Assembly (NCBI GenBank): GCA_963829355.1
Contig: CAWHHZ010000021.1
Coordinates: forward strand, 1-64,000
Reading direction: 5' to 3'
Length of the DNA: 64,000 nucleotides
DNA from: CAWHHZ01 sp963829355
Lineage (GTDB): Bacteria; Acidobacteriota; Thermoanaerobaculia; Gp7-AA8; JAHWKK01
Under the pieces are notes generated by a model. That model did no database searches, had not been told where the DNA came from, and worked only from the letters and a program-made list of their open reading frames with translations. How positions within the stretch are numbered: position 1 is the stretch's first letter; every line of letters begins with the position of its first letter. Shown here piece by piece: positions 53,830-64,000 of the stretch. Position numbers and translations under genes: made by a program.

Positions 53830-55125
53830 CTACGCGGTGACGAGCGTCTGCTCACGTTCCTTGATCGGAACCCACGATCGTTTGGTTTCGCCGACGTAGA
53901 TCTGTCTCGGACGGTTGATGCGTCCGGCCGGATCCTCGATCATCTCTTTCCACTGTGCGATCCAGCCCGGCAGACGACCGAGGGCGAACATCACGGTGAA
54001 CATGTCGGTGGGGATGCCCATGGCGCGATAGATGATGCCGCTGTAGAAGTCGACGTTCGGATACAGTTTCCGCTCGACGAAGAACGGATCGTTGAGGGCG
54101 ACTTCTTCGAGCTTCTTCGCGATGTCGAGCAGTGGATCCTTGACGCCGAGCTCGCGCAGAACCTCGTCCGCGGCGTTCTTGAGGATCTTTGCGCGCGGAT
54201 CGAAATTCTTGTAGACGCGATGGCCGAAGCCCATCAGCTTGAACCCCGAGTCTTTGTCCTTGGCCATGTTGACGTACTTCTCGAAGTCTCCTCCGTCGTC
54301 CCGGATCTGCTGGAGCATCTTGATCACCTGCTGGTTGGCACCGCCGTGGAGCGGGCCCCACAGTGCGCAGACTCCGGCAGAGATCGATGCGAAGAGGTTG
54401 GCCTGACTGGAGCCGACCATGCGTACGGTCGAGGTCGAGCAGTTCTGCTCATGATCGGCATGCAGGATCAGAAGAAGGTTGAGGGCTTTGTCCAGAACGG
54501 TCGGCACGAAGTACGGCTCAGCCGGTACGGCGAACATCATGTGCAGGAAGTTCTGGGTGTAGCTCAGATCATTGCGCGGATACGCGAACGGCTGGCCGAT
54601 CGACTTCTTGTAGGAGAAGGCCGCGATGGTTCTGATCTTCGAGAGCAGCCGCCCAATGTTGAGGTCGCGTGCGTCCGGATCGGTCGCCGCCGGGTAGTAG
54701 GCCGAGAGTGATGCGATCATGGCCGAAAGAATCGCCATCGGATGGGCCGAGGGAGGGAAACCCTCGAAGAATTTCTTCATGTCCTCGTGAATGAGGCTGT
54801 GGCGCGTGAGCAGCTCATCGAATGACTCGAGCTCGGCCTGATTCGGAAGGTTTCCGTAGATGAGCAGGTAGGCGACCTCGATGAAGCTCGCATTCTCGGC
54901 CAGCTCTTCGATCGGATAGCCCCGGTAGCGGAGGATCCCTTTCTCGCCGTCGATGAACGTGATCGTGCTCTCGCACGACCCGGTGTTGCCGTAGCCGCTG
55001 TCGAGAGTGATCGCGCCAGACGCGGCACGGAGCTTGGTGATGTCGATTCCCACCTCGTCCTCGGTGCCTCGAACGACTGGGAGTTCGTATTCTTTCTCGT
55101 TCAGAATCAGTTTGGCTTTGCTCAT
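53830..55125 (-). CDS. gltA: Citrate synthase
   Basis: 431 residues from ATG at 55125, with AGGAGG 7-12 bases upstream (start 55155 has none). DITKLRAASGAITLDSGYGN, GEKGILRYRGYPIEELAENA, FLHMMFAVPAEPY, ADHEQNCSTSTVRMVGSSQA (His), GPLHGGANQQVIKMLQQIRD (His), GFGHRVYKNFDPRAKILKNA (His/Arg), PNVDFYSGIIYRAMGIPTDM (Asp). Type II (hexameric, Gram-negative) citrate synthase, first step of the TCA cycle. Divergent from acs, which supplies acetyl-CoA. Confidence 0.97.
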   Translation of the reverse strand: MSKAKLILNEKEYELPVVRGTEDEVGIDITKLRAASGAITLDSGYGNTGSCESTITFIDGEKGILRYRGYPIEELAENASFIEVAYLLIYGNLPNQAELESFDELLTRHSLIHEDMKKFFEGFPPSAHPMAILSAMIASLSAYYPAATDPDARDLNIGRLLSKIRTIAAFSYKKSIGQPFAYPRNDLSYTQNFLHMMFAVPAEPYFVPTVLDKALNLLLILHADHEQNCSTSTVRMVGSSQANLFASISAGVCALWGPLHGGANQQVIKMLQQIRDDGGDFEKYVNMAKDKDSGFKLMGFGHRVYKNFDPRAKILKNAADEVLRELGVKDPLLDIAKKLEEVALNDPFFVERKLYPNVDFYSGIIYRAMGIPTDMFTVMFALGRLPGWIAQWKEMIEDPAGRINRPRQIYVGETKRSWVPIKEREQTLVTA

Positions 55126-55406
55126 TTCGTCGTGCCTCCTGCGAAAGCGGCCCACTCCGACATGGGGGGCCAGATTAGCGAGTTGATTGAGAATCGTATG
55201 CCTGTTTCGCCCGTGCGACGGGAAGCGAAATCACGTTCCTTTGTGACGAGGAACACTTTGGGGGACGTCGACTGGTTGTCCCATCTACACCAACAGAATA
55301 CAAGCGATGGATTCATTCCGGCCCCGGAGGAGCGTTTCGGTTCCTCCGCGATTCGGATACGATCGGTGAAATCACGCCAAACCGCAGTTGTGGAAGGAGG
55401 ATGTCG
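55126..55406. other. gltA-acs divergent intergenic region
   Basis: 281 bases hold both promoters. A partial palindrome GTTCCTTTGTGACGAGGAAC lies at about 55234-55253. No other gene is supported. Shared control of acetyl-CoA production and use is plausible from the layout only. Confidence 0.4.
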
Positions 55407-57350
<1,944 letters not shown>

Positions 57351-57353
57351 CTA

Positions 57354-57603
57354 AACGATGAACGATGAACGATGAACATGAACGATGAACGATAAACGAA
57401 GAAAGATGAACGAAAAAAGATGAAAGATGAACGATGAAACAGCCTGTCATCGTGGTCGCGGGAAGATGCGATGTCGAGACGGATTCGAAGGAACTGTCAT
57501 TCCGAAGGAGCGGCCTCATCGCGACTGAGGAATCTGGGCGGTGGAGTGCATCCACCCGCTCAGATTCCTCCTCTCCCGTTTCGCGGGATCGATCGGAATG
57601 ACA
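57354..57603. repeat. AACGATG heptamer array and dispersed GTCATTCCGA palindrome
   Basis: AACGATGAACGATGAACGAT and variants run 57354-57440 directly after the acs stop; the inverse (TTCATCGTTCATCGTTC) is at 58743-58770. TGTCATTCCGAAGGAGCGGC (57495) faces GATCGATCGGAATGACA (ending near 57603), with GAGGAATCTGGGCGG and CAGATTCCTC inside. Region 57351-57755 carries no gene. Confidence 0.7.
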
Positions 57604-57755
57604 TGCTTGTTTCGGTCTCTCGAGTCCTTTTCACGCGACGTTCCTCTGTTCCTGCAGACGTTTCCGATCCAGTCAATCCGCACCCGGACCTGATCTTCGT
57701 CATACCGCCGCCGCAACGCTGGACCGATGATGCAATGCAGAAGGAGGCTTCTCCC

Positions 57756-58112
57756 ATGCGTGTTCTCCGGTTCGTCCCTGCGATTCTCAGCGTGATCGTT
57801 CTCGCGGCGCACTTCCTGCGCGACGGAAGTATGGTGGTGGTGGCTCTCACGCTTCTATCCCCCTTGCTGATGCTGATTCCGACGCGGCTCGGTGTCCGCC
57901 TTTTCCAGGGAGTCCTTCTGTTCGGATTCGCCGAGTGGGTCCGGACGTCATGGCTGCTGGCGTCCATGAGGGACGCCGCCGGAATGCCGTGGACCAGGAT
58001 GGCGATCATCCTCGGATCCGTGGCTCTGTTTACTCTGATTTCGGTGATCCTGCTCGAACCGATCGCGCAAAGGAGAAGGAGCGCTGAGGGAATGCTGAAT
58101 GCTGAATGCTGA
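57756..58112 (+). CDS. Small membrane protein, unknown
   Basis: 118 residues from ATG at 57756, 8 bases after AAGGAGG. Four hydrophobic segments: VPAILSVIVLAAHFL, VVVALTLLSPLLMLIP, LFQGVLLFGFAEWVRTSWLL and MAIILGSVALFTLISVILLE. The final residues GMLNAEC and the stop codon are encoded by a GAATGCT heptamer array (58090-58114), so the natural C-terminus may have been altered by repeat growth. I do not recognise the family. It follows acs by 405 bases and need not be co-transcribed. Confidence 0.65.
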   Translation: MRVLRFVPAILSVIVLAAHFLRDGSMVVVALTLLSPLLMLIPTRLGVRLFQGVLLFGFAEWVRTSWLLASMRDAAGMPWTRMAIILGSVALFTLISVILLEPIAQRRRSAEGMLNAEC

Positions 58113-58281
58113 AACGGTTCTCCGCTCAGACGCCACTGAAGGCAGGAGGCTGTCATTCCGAAGCGAAGCGAGGAATCTGGGCGGGGGACCGCATGAGGGT
58201 CTTTCGACTCCTCCGGAGATTCCTCAGTGGCGAAGAAGCCGCTCCTTCCCTTCGTCGCTTCGCTCCTCAGGGCAGGCGGAA
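58090..58281. repeat. GAATGCT heptamers and dispersed GTCATTCCGA palindrome
   Basis: GAATGCTGAATGCTGAATGC at 58090-58112. TGTCATTCCGAAGCGAAGCG (58150) faces GCGGAATGACAG (ending about 58281), with GAGGAATCTGGGCGG and AGATTCCTCAG inside. An inverse of the heptamer (CATTCTGCATTCAGC) is at 58711-58725. Confidence 0.7.
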
Positions 58282-58319
58282 TGACAGCAGAGGCTGATCC
58301 AGGATGACGGCGCGGCCCG

Positions 58320-58679
58320 TCAGGACTCGCCGCGATAAATGCAGCCGGACGTGCATGTCTCCCGGACGACGAGCATGGAGAGCTGGGGCAGAGACGGTTT
58401 GAGGCGGGTCCAGATCCAGCGGGCGAGGTTCTCACTGGTCGGGTTCTCCAGCCCCTCGATCTCGTTCAGGTAGTAGTGGTCGAGCTGATCGCGAATAGGG
58501 CCAAAGGCTCCGGCGATGACGCCGAAGTCCATCACCCAGCCGAGCTGCTCGTCGACCGGCGCCGTCACGTGCACGGCCACACGAAAGGAGTGACCATGGA
58601 GCCTCTCGCACTTGTGCCCGGCCTCGACGTTCGGTAGTCGATGCGCCGCCTCGAATCGGAACTCCTTGAAGATCTCCAT
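58320..58679 (-). CDS. queD: 6-carboxy-tetrahydropterin synthase
   Basis: 119 residues from ATG at 58679 (MEIFKEFRFEAAHRLP). Zinc histidines in AAHRLP and CERLHGHSFRVAVH, the catalytic Cys in KCERLHGH, GWVMDFGVIAGAFGPI and NPTSENLARWIWTRL, then VRETCTSGCIYRGES. It is the QueD/PTPS fold that makes the queuosine precursor. No other queuosine gene is next to it. A role in another pterin pathway cannot be excluded. Confidence 0.9.
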   Translation of the reverse strand: MEIFKEFRFEAAHRLPNVEAGHKCERLHGHSFRVAVHVTAPVDEQLGWVMDFGVIAGAFGPIRDQLDHYYLNEIEGLENPTSENLARWIWTRLKPSLPQLSMLVVRETCTSGCIYRGES

Positions 58680-58742
58680 CGGGCAGGCCAACGCGGGCGG
58701 CTGTTCGTACATTCTGCATTCAGCCTTTCCTGTCCCCCGTTC

Positions 58743-58772
58743 ATCCTTCATCGTTCATCGTTCATCGTTCCA
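58743..58772. repeat. TTCATCG heptamer array
   Basis: ATCCTTCATCGTTCATCGTT (about 58743-58770), the reverse complement of the 57354-57440 array. The divergent queD start and the aminotransferase start (58792) lie on either side. Confidence 0.75.
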
Positions 58773-58791
58773 GTTGATATGCTTCGCGCCC

Positions 58792-59943
58792 ATGAAGCTC
58801 AGCAGGAGACTCGAGGGGCTCGCGCAATCGGATATCCGCCGTATGTCGGTGGAGTGCGACAGGGTGGGTGGAATCAATCTGGGGCAGGGGATCTGTGATC
58901 TGCCGACCGAGCCTCTCGTCGCAACCGGGGCGATCGAAGCGATCCGCGATGGTCGCTCGACGTACTCGAGGCTCGATGGAATCGCACCGCTCCGCGAGAA
59001 GATCGCCCGGAAGCTGGCGACATACAACGGCATTGACGTCGATCCCGAGACCGAAGTGGTCGTGACCATCGGAGCCACGGGAGGCTTTGCGACGGCGGTA
59101 ATGGCCACGCTCGATCCGGGTGACGAGGTCATCCTCTTCGAGCCGTTTTATGGATATCACCACAACCCGCTCCGCACACTCGGCATGGGCGTCAATTTCG
59201 TGGAGCTCGAACGGCCCGACTGGAGATTCTCCGAGGAGTCGCTGAGAGCGGCCTTTACTGAGAAGACGAGAGGCGTCGTGGTCTGCACGCCGTCGAATCC
59301 GTGCGGAAAGGTTTTTTCGATCGAGGAACTGGAGATGATCGGGCGCGTCTGCGAAGAGAATGATGCGTGGATCTACACCGATGAGATCTATGAGTACATC
59401 GTGTACGAGGGGAATCGTCACATTTCGCTCGGATCGATCGACCGGTTCAGGGAGCGAACGATCACGATCGGCGGCTTCTCGAAGACGTTCTCCGTAACGG
59501 GTTGGAGAATCGGTTACGTCGCGGCCGAAAAAGAGGTCGCCTACGCGATCGGTCTCCTCAACGACATGTTCTATGTATGTGCGCCGACCCCGCTTCAGTG
59601 GGGAGTCGCTGCCGGTCTCGAGATCAACCCGTCGTACTATCGCAACATGGCGCGCGACTATCAGAAAAAGCGCGATATGCTGGCTGCCGCCTTGCGAGAG
59701 GCGGGGATGACCCCATACGTCCCGCAGGGCGCCTACTATATGCTTGCCGAGACTGGAGCCGACAACGCTCGCGAGGTCGCGGACCAGTTGCTCGCAGAAG
59801 CGGGTGTCGCGGCCGTACCCGGAGGCGCATTCTACCGGGCGGAACCGCGGCGATCATCTTCTGCGCTTCTGCTTCGCCAAGAGCTTCGACGATCTCGAGG
59901 AAGCGTGCCGGAGAATCAGGGGATGGGGTGGTTGAGTCGTTGA
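58792..59943 (+). CDS. PLP-dependent aminotransferase (class I), C-terminal frameshift
   Basis: 383 residues as read. GGINLGQGICDLPTEP, STYSRLDGIAPLREKIARKL, TIGATGGFATAVMATLDPGD, VVVCTPSNPCGKVFSIEELE (Asn/Pro), WIYTDEIYEYIVYEG (Asp/Tyr) and the PLP-lysine block TITIGGFSKTFSVTGWRIGY. Resembles aspartate or kynurenine/glutamine transaminases; the substrate is unknown. Near 59835-59839 the frame is lost: with one base fewer it continues GRNRGDHLLRFCFAKSFDDL and EEACRRIRGWGG, ending at 59935. The Arg of LLRFCFAK is the substrate-carboxylate ligand and is missing as read. Confidence 0.85.
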   Translation: MKLSRRLEGLAQSDIRRMSVECDRVGGINLGQGICDLPTEPLVATGAIEAIRDGRSTYSRLDGIAPLREKIARKLATYNGIDVDPETEVVVTIGATGGFATAVMATLDPGDEVILFEPFYGYHHNPLRTLGMGVNFVELERPDWRFSEESLRAAFTEKTRGVVVCTPSNPCGKVFSIEELEMIGRVCEENDAWIYTDEIYEYIVYEGNRHISLGSIDRFRERTITIGGFSKTFSVTGWRIGYVAAEKEVAYAIGLLNDMFYVCAPTPLQWGVAAGLEINPSYYRNMARDYQKKRDMLAAALREAGMTPYVPQGAYYMLAETGADNAREVADQLLAEAGVAAVPGGAFYRAEPRRSSSALLLRQELRRSRGSVPENQGMGWLSR

Positions 59944-60128
59944 GCCGTTGGGTCATTGAGTCGTTGAGTCATTGAGTCGTTGGGTCATTAAGTCATTGGT
60001 CATTGAGTCATTGAGTGGTTGGGTCGTTAAGTCATTTGAGTCATTGAGTCATTAGGGTCGTTGCGACACTGTCGTTGCGCCATTCTTCGTTGCTTTTCAA
60101 TGACTCAACGACCCAATGACGCAATGAC
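59931..60128. repeat. GAGTCATT octamer array with inverse copy
   Basis: About 14 variants of GAGTCATT / GAGTCGTT / GGGTCATT follow the aminotransferase stop (59936-60055). The inverse AATGACTCAACGACCCAATG, ACGCAATGAC runs 60099-60127 and ends just before the bcp ribosome-binding site (AAGGAGG). No gene. Confidence 0.8.
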
Positions 60129-60142
60129 CTCAAGGAGGAAAC

Positions 60143-60628
60143 ATGCAGGACTATCACGAACCGAAGGTCGGAGAGCGTGCTCCCGATTTCGATCTTCCTT
60201 CCACCGAAGGAAAAGATCTGAGTATTTCTGATTACAAAGGCAAATGGGTGGTGCTCTACTTCTACCCGAAGGACGACACCCCCGGGTGTACTGCGGAAGC
60301 GTGTTCGTTCCGCGATCACAGCGCCGACCTGCAGAAGGAAGACGTCGTGGTACTGGGAGTCTCGGCCGATTCGCTGGAGTCTCACGAAAAGTTCCGCGAG
60401 AAACACAGCCTGAATTTTCCGCTGCTCTCGGACCACACCGCGGACGTCGCCAAGATGTATGGATCGTGGGGGGAGAAGAACCTCTACGGAAAGAGGTCGT
60501 GGGGCATCAAGCGCTCAACGTTCCTGATCGGTCCGAAGGGTCGCATTCACAAGATCTACCGGAAGGTCGACACGAAGACTCACGGCGAGACGCTTTTGAA
60601 CGATGTACGCGAAGCGAAGAAGAGTTAA
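60143..60628 (+). CDS. bcp: Thioredoxin-dependent thiol peroxidase (Bcp/PrxQ)
   Basis: 161 residues; AAGGAGGAAAC precedes the ATG. VGERAPDFDLPSTEGKDLSI, VVLYFYPKDDTPGCTAEACS (peroxidatic Cys, resolving Cys 5 residues later), FRDHSADLQKEDVVVLGVSA, GIKRSTFLIGPKGRI. Atypical 2-Cys peroxiredoxin that reduces H2O2 and organic peroxides in the cytosol. Single gene, convergent with the asd-like gene. Confidence 0.95.
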   Translation: MQDYHEPKVGERAPDFDLPSTEGKDLSISDYKGKWVVLYFYPKDDTPGCTAEACSFRDHSADLQKEDVVVLGVSADSLESHEKFREKHSLNFPLLSDHTADVAKMYGSWGEKNLYGKRSWGIKRSTFLIGPKGRIHKIYRKVDTKTHGETLLNDVREAKKS

Positions 60629-60659
60629 TGAATCGCGCTCTGTCTTCCATGTTGAACGA

Positions 60660-60710
60660 GGGGCGGGCTCGCTGTCGCTCGCGGGGCGGGGCCTTTGCTG
60701 AGCCCGCCCC
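60660..60710. repeat. REP-like hairpin between convergent bcp and asd-like genes
   Basis: GGGGCGGGCTC (60660-60670) pairs with GAGCCCGCCCC (60700-60710), enclosing CGCTGTCGCTCGCGGGGCGG. Family of 35673, 42673 and 42913. No T tract. Confidence 0.65.
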
Positions 60711-60742
60711 CCGTCGATCCAGGAGTCACTCGGACGAATCGT

Positions 60743-61755
60743 TCAGCTCGGCGGGACGCCGAACCGCTCGACCAGGTGCTCGGCGATCAGGACTGCGTTG
60801 AGCGCCGAGGCCCGACGCAGATTGTCGGAGACGACATAGAGCCAGAATCCACCCTCGAAGTTCGGATCCTTGGCGACGCGGCTGACCAGGATCTCGTCCC
60901 GCCCGCCAGCATCGACCGTCCCGTATATTTCATCGATCTCCGCGACCGAAAGGCGGGTGATTCGGCGAGGAGAGCGGAGATCTCCTCCTCGAGCGGATCC
61001 TCGGCGAGTTGGAGATAGATCGAGATCGAGTGGTTGTGAAAGGTCGCGCCCTTGAGCAGCTGCACGGTCGCGGGGACGCGCCCCCTGGTCACTTCCTCGA
61101 GTTGCCGTGAGACATACTCAGCCGTCTCACCGCTTCCCTGACCAGGATAGATGTTGAAGGCAGCGTGCCGCTCGAACACTGTCTGCGGAACGTCCTGAAC
61201 GTTGAGGACAGCGACAGTCTGCGCGAACATCTCGTCGATACCTGGCTGATCGAGATCAGAGGCTGGCTCGACCACCGTCGCAACGCACATCTCGATTTCG
61301 AACGCCTCGGCAATCGGGGACGTCACGAGAGCGATAGCCGCGGTAATCGGGTGGGCGGAAACGATCAGGCTCGTGTCGTCGTCGATCGCTTCGGTGTTGA
61401 GACCAGCGACCGATTCCGGCCCTGATTCGTGATGGAGCGACGGTTGCGTCAGATCAATTACAACGAATCCGTGAGCCGTACGCAGTTCAATCCATCGCTC
61501 TGTCTCAGCAGCCCGCCCACAGGCAAAGACCAGATCGAGCCCATCCACTTCCTGCTCGTCTGCGGGCCGGACGACGAGCGGCTCGGCGGGCCCCTCCATC
61601 AATGTGCCCTCGCTCGCCCCTGCCGTATCGAGCAGCCGCACCTCCTCGGCAGGGAAGCCGCGCTCGCGCAGAACTGAAAGAATCTCCTTCCCCACGAGAG
61701 TGGTGGGGTTGATGATCCCGATCCGATATCCACGTCCTCCTACACGTCTCAGCAT
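60743..61755 (-). CDS. Asd/ArgC-family semialdehyde-dehydrogenase-like protein without catalytic Cys, frameshifted
   Basis: ATG at 61755 follows GAGGAGAAACGCTG. Rossmann start YRIGIINPTTLVGKEILSVL, then HGFVVIDLTQPSLHHESGPE. Where true aspartate-semialdehyde dehydrogenases have N-x-N-C-(S/T), this has SLIVSAHPITAAIALV, so the nucleophile Cys is absent, as in the USG-1 group. The dimerization domain follows (TVFERHAAFNIYPGQGSGET). Near 60946 one base is missing: with it the frame reads FRVAEIDEIYGTVDAGGRDE ... GGFWLYVVSDNLRRASALNA and ends at 60743. As read the frame stops at 60787. It is last in the psd-pssA operon (1-base overlap). Role unknown. Confidence 0.75.
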
Positions 61756-62594
61756 CAGCGTTTCTCCTCGGGTCCGGTTGTGCTTTTCGTCGAAACAGCA
61801 GCAGAGGCCTCGGCCGGTGGAATCTTCTGCGACTTGCGTCGGAAGAGCATTGTCCAGATCTTCCAGAGAGGTCCCGAAATCAGATATCCGACGAACCAGA
61901 CGAGGAAGAACTCGCGCGGCCAGCGGAACATGATGACGAGCACCAGCGCGATCACGAGCAGATAGATGAACGAGCGCTCTCCCTGTATACCCTGGAGATT
62001 GGAGAATTTCTGGCTCTTCCACCGGATCGTCGAAACCATGGAAAATCCGAGCCCGGCAGTGACAAAGAGCATCAGCAGGGCGAAGTGATCGCTCGTGACC
62101 GGCTCGGGCGAAAAGTTGATGATCGAGGCGAGCGTCAGAGCCGCAGCGGGAATGGGAAGGCCGACGAAAAACCTGTGGTCCGTCTTCCCAGCCTGGATAT
62201 TGAACCGCGCGAGGCGGAGCGAGCCGGCGACCAGGTAGAGAAAAGCGATTCCGCCACCGAGACGGCCGTAGACCTGCAATCCCCAGGCATAGACCAGTAC
62301 TGCAGGCGCCGCTCCGAATGTCACCACATCGGCGAGGGAGTCGTACTCTTTTCCGAACTCGCTGGTGGCGTTGAGCATCCGGGCGACTGCTCCGTCGAAG
62401 GTGTCGAAGATCGCCGCGAGAAACAGTGACCAGGAAGCTGTCTGGAAGAAGTAGCCGGCTCTCGTCTCCGCCCCCAGTGTGCTTGCCTGCATCCCCCGCA
62501 TCGCGAAGAGGATCGCGGTGAAGCCGAAGAACACGTTGACGATCGTCAGAGATGTGGGAACGATGTAGACGCCCCGGCGAAGCTTTCTTTTCAT
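61755..62594 (-). CDS. pssA: CDP-diacylglycerol-serine O-phosphatidyltransferase
   Basis: 279 residues, about eight membrane segments. The CDP-alcohol phosphotransferase motif DG-x2-AR-x8-G-x3-D-x3-D reads DTFDGAVARMLNATSEFGKE then YDSLADVVTFGAAPA. It makes phosphatidylserine from CDP-diacylglycerol and serine. Overlaps psd upstream by 4 bases and the asd-like gene by 1 base. Membrane type II PssA. A Pro/Ala/Ser-rich tail ends the protein. Confidence 0.93.
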   Translation of the reverse strand: MKRKLRRGVYIVPTSLTIVNVFFGFTAILFAMRGMQASTLGAETRAGYFFQTASWSLFLAAIFDTFDGAVARMLNATSEFGKEYDSLADVVTFGAAPAVLVYAWGLQVYGRLGGGIAFLYLVAGSLRLARFNIQAGKTDHRFFVGLPIPAAALTLASIINFSPEPVTSDHFALLMLFVTAGLGFSMVSTIRWKSQKFSNLQGIQGERSFIYLLVIALVLVIMFRWPREFFLVWFVGYLISGPLWKIWTMLFRRKSQKIPPAEASAAVSTKSTTGPEEKR

Positions 62595-63244
62595 GTGAGT
62601 TCCTCCGGCCTCGGTAGCTTCGCGACCACGGTCTGCCCGACTTTCACTTTGTCCCTGAGTGTCACCAGAATTTCAGACGACGGGTGAAGGAAAAGATCCA
62701 CCCTGGAGCCGAACTTGATCATCCCGATGCGCTCCCCTCTGGCGACGCGATCTCCCGGTTCGAGATCGAACACGATCCGTCGTGCGAGGAGTCCTGCGAT
62801 CTGTTTGAGTGCGATCTCTCTTCCACCTTCCGCCTTGATGATGATCAGATTCTGTTCGTTCTCGGAAGATGACTTGTCCGAGAATGCGGCCGTCTTTTTC
62901 CCCGGATTGTACTGGTAGTGCGTGATTCTGCCCGTGACGGGCGCACGGTTGACGTGGACGTCGAACACCGACATGAAGATGCTGACCTGCCGGGTCAGCC
63001 CTTCCCATGGCGGCTCTTCGACATCCCTTATCGCGATGACCGTGCCATCGGCCGGTGAGAGCACATCCAGGGGTTCGGCCGATCCGCGGCGGCTGGGGTC
63101 GCGGAAGAAGTTGATGAGGAAGAGCGTCGTCAGCCCTAGCAGAATCGCCACCACGTACAACTGCATCAGCAGTGCGACGGCGGTGAGAATGAGAAAGGGA
63201 AGGATGAAAGCCCATCCCTCGGAAGCCAATGGCAATCTTTTCAT
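62591..63244 (-). CDS. psd: Phosphatidylserine decarboxylase (short form)
   Basis: 217 residues from ATG at 63244; a GTG at 63283 is an alternative. Two N-terminal membrane segments (GWAFILPFLILTAVALLMQL), then VLSPADGTVIAIRDVEEPPW, SIFMSVFDVHVNRAPVTGRI and the self-cleavage site in GMIKFGSRVDLFLHPSSEIL, where Ser of FGS becomes the pyruvoyl group. It converts phosphatidylserine to phosphatidylethanolamine at the inner membrane. First of the psd-pssA-asd-like operon. Confidence 0.94.
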   Translation of the reverse strand: MKRLPLASEGWAFILPFLILTAVALLMQLYVVAILLGLTTLFLINFFRDPSRRGSAEPLDVLSPADGTVIAIRDVEEPPWEGLTRQVSIFMSVFDVHVNRAPVTGRITHYQYNPGKKTAAFSDKSSSENEQNLIIIKAEGGREIALKQIAGLLARRIVFDLEPGDRVARGERIGMIKFGSRVDLFLHPSSEILVTLRDKVKVGQTVVAKLPRPEELT

Positions 63245-63292
63245 CCGATGGAGTTCTCTTCCCTTTCGTTCATCGCGCTTCACAAATGCAAA

Positions 63293-63317
63293 GGGGGTTC
63301 CCTGTGCAGGAACCCCC
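63293..63317 (-). terminator. Hairpin between the DUF465 gene and psd
   Basis: GGGGGTTCC (63293-63301) pairs with GGAACCCCC (63309-63317). On the minus strand it is followed by only TTT, so termination is probable but may be incomplete. Confidence 0.6.
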
Positions 63318-63358
63318 CAGCGAGTGCTTCAGGCGGCGACGCCCCCGCCAATCGCGGA

Positions 63359-63583
63359 TCAGGTCGCTGCGTAGCGCTGCTCCTTCATCGCCATACGGTC
63401 TTTGAGGTCCAGCTTCTGCTTCTTGAGCTGCTTTGACTCGAGCTCTTCGTCGGGACTGAGGGCCGCCTTCTCGGCAAGCTCTGCAAGGCGCATCTCATAC
63501 TTTCGATGCTGTCGTTTCCACGTCCGGAACTCCTCGTCTTCGCGGGACAAGTTACGCCTTACACTGCTGTTCGCCTCTGCCAT
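63359..63583 (-). CDS. DUF465 (YdcH-like) small coiled-coil protein
   Basis: 74 residues with AAGGAGGT upstream. Helical, charged: SREDEEFRTWKRQHRKYEMR, LAELAEKAALSPDEELESKQ, LKKQKLDLKDRMAMKEQRY. The LKKQKLxLKDxM end is the DUF465 signature. Function unknown in the family. It sits upstream of psd on the same strand, with a hairpin between. Confidence 0.85.
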   Translation of the reverse strand: MAEANSSVRRNLSREDEEFRTWKRQHRKYEMRLAELAEKAALSPDEELESKQLKKQKLDLKDRMAMKEQRYAAT

Positions 63584-63784
63584 TCAAAGACCTCCTTTTC
63601 ATGTTGTGATCGAGCACGATTCTATCACTCTGCCGTGTGATCGAAAGTGGTCGAAAATGGAGTGGCGCCGGAACCAGCCGATTGAAAATGGGCGGCTCAC
63701 GATCGAGAATGGCTGTCGCCCGAGGGAGAGGAGCGACTCGTCGGGGGGGAGCTCGACGCGTGGCCGGAGACGATTTGAATACGT

Positions 63785-64000
63785 ATGAGCGCAGAGACTG
63801 ACCACTGGGCACACGAACGACGGGATCGTGCCGCGATCTGCGTACTCCTGGCGCTGATCGGTCTGTCGGTCGTGTGGCCCTCGCCGGTCCTGTGGCTGAA
63901 CCAGAGAACCTTTGACGCGGAACTGGCAATCGACCACGAAGCCTTTCTCGGCAGGGAGGCCGTCCAGTGGGATGTCGTCTTCTGGTGGATCGCTGGTCTC
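63785..64000 (+). CDS. Membrane protein, N-terminal part (runs off window)
   Basis: 72 codons from ATG at 63785. A charged start (MSAETDHWAHERRDRAA) is followed by a hydrophobic segment ICVLLALIGLSVVWPSPVLW, and a second aromatic segment begins at the window edge (WDVVFWWIAGL). Could be a PAP2-type or other integral membrane protein; too little is visible to tell. No clear ribosome-binding site. Confidence 0.55.
   Translation, partial: MSAETDHWAHERRDRAAICVLLALIGLSVVWPSPVLWLNQRTFDAELAIDHEAFLGREAVQWDVVFWWIAGL

Noticed and set aside
55401..55406. First ATG as the acs start
   Set aside because: The Shine-Dalgarno sequence touches it directly; the next ATG at 55407 has proper 6-base spacing.

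Overview
The window is GC-rich chromosomal DNA from a Gram-negative (two-membrane) heterotrophic bacterium. It carries a complete pqiABC set, lipoproteins, PssA/Psd phospholipid synthesis, citrate synthase, acetyl-CoA synthetase, a glutaryl-CoA dehydrogenase-like enzyme and a multi-subunit pyruvate:acceptor oxidoreductase. The gene mix, the long A2M protein and the many RAYT/REP-like repeats fit an uncultured Acidobacteriota-type lineage. That placement is inference with low confidence; no marker in the window decides it.

Layout. 1-6.9 kb is an accessory graveyard: an IS21-type element cut into an integrase-like gene, three remnants of a REP-associated transposase (RAYT), a decayed helicase/DUF559 gene, and four toxin-antitoxin modules (MntA/HepT, a FitAB-like pair, a Phd/VapC pair, a VapBC pair). 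6.9-16.3 kb holds a secreted repeat protein, a PilZ-like protein, tRNA-Val(GAC) and a ~1,980-residue alpha-2-macroglobulin. 16.5-25.2 kb holds ampG, a PAS-GGDEF protein, and the translation cluster thrS-infC-rpmI-rplT-pheS, preceded by what looks like a threonine-dependent attenuator with a Thr-rich leader peptide. 25.4-35.5 kb holds a dienelactone hydrolase, an enlarged glmS, a saccharopine-dehydrogenase-like reductase and the por operon with a gamma-GltD-delta fusion. 35.9-42.6 kb is a tight cdd / amidohydrolase / photolyase / pqiABC operon. 42.9-48.1 kb is mgtE, tsaC, moeB-like and recN. 48.3-57.4 kb is an L,D-transpeptidase, glpX, an acyl-CoA dehydrogenase, an SpmAB-like membrane protein, gltA and acs. 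57.7-64 kb is a membrane protein, queD, an aminotransferase, bcp, the psd-pssA-asd-like operon, a DUF465 protein and the start of a membrane protein.

Intergenic DNA is unusually structured. There are dispersed palindromes (TCATCCTGAGC...GAAGGATC type), G+C-rich REP-like palindromes, and 7-8 bp tandem arrays often answered by their reverse complement. Two matching elements each consist of four 12-bp GTGGAC repeats followed by inverted copies, and each sits in the same place upstream of a gene.

At least nine genes are split by what looks like one base gained or lost, mostly in G or C runs. The affected genes include glmS as well as accessory genes, so base-level assembly errors should be excluded before calling pseudogenes.
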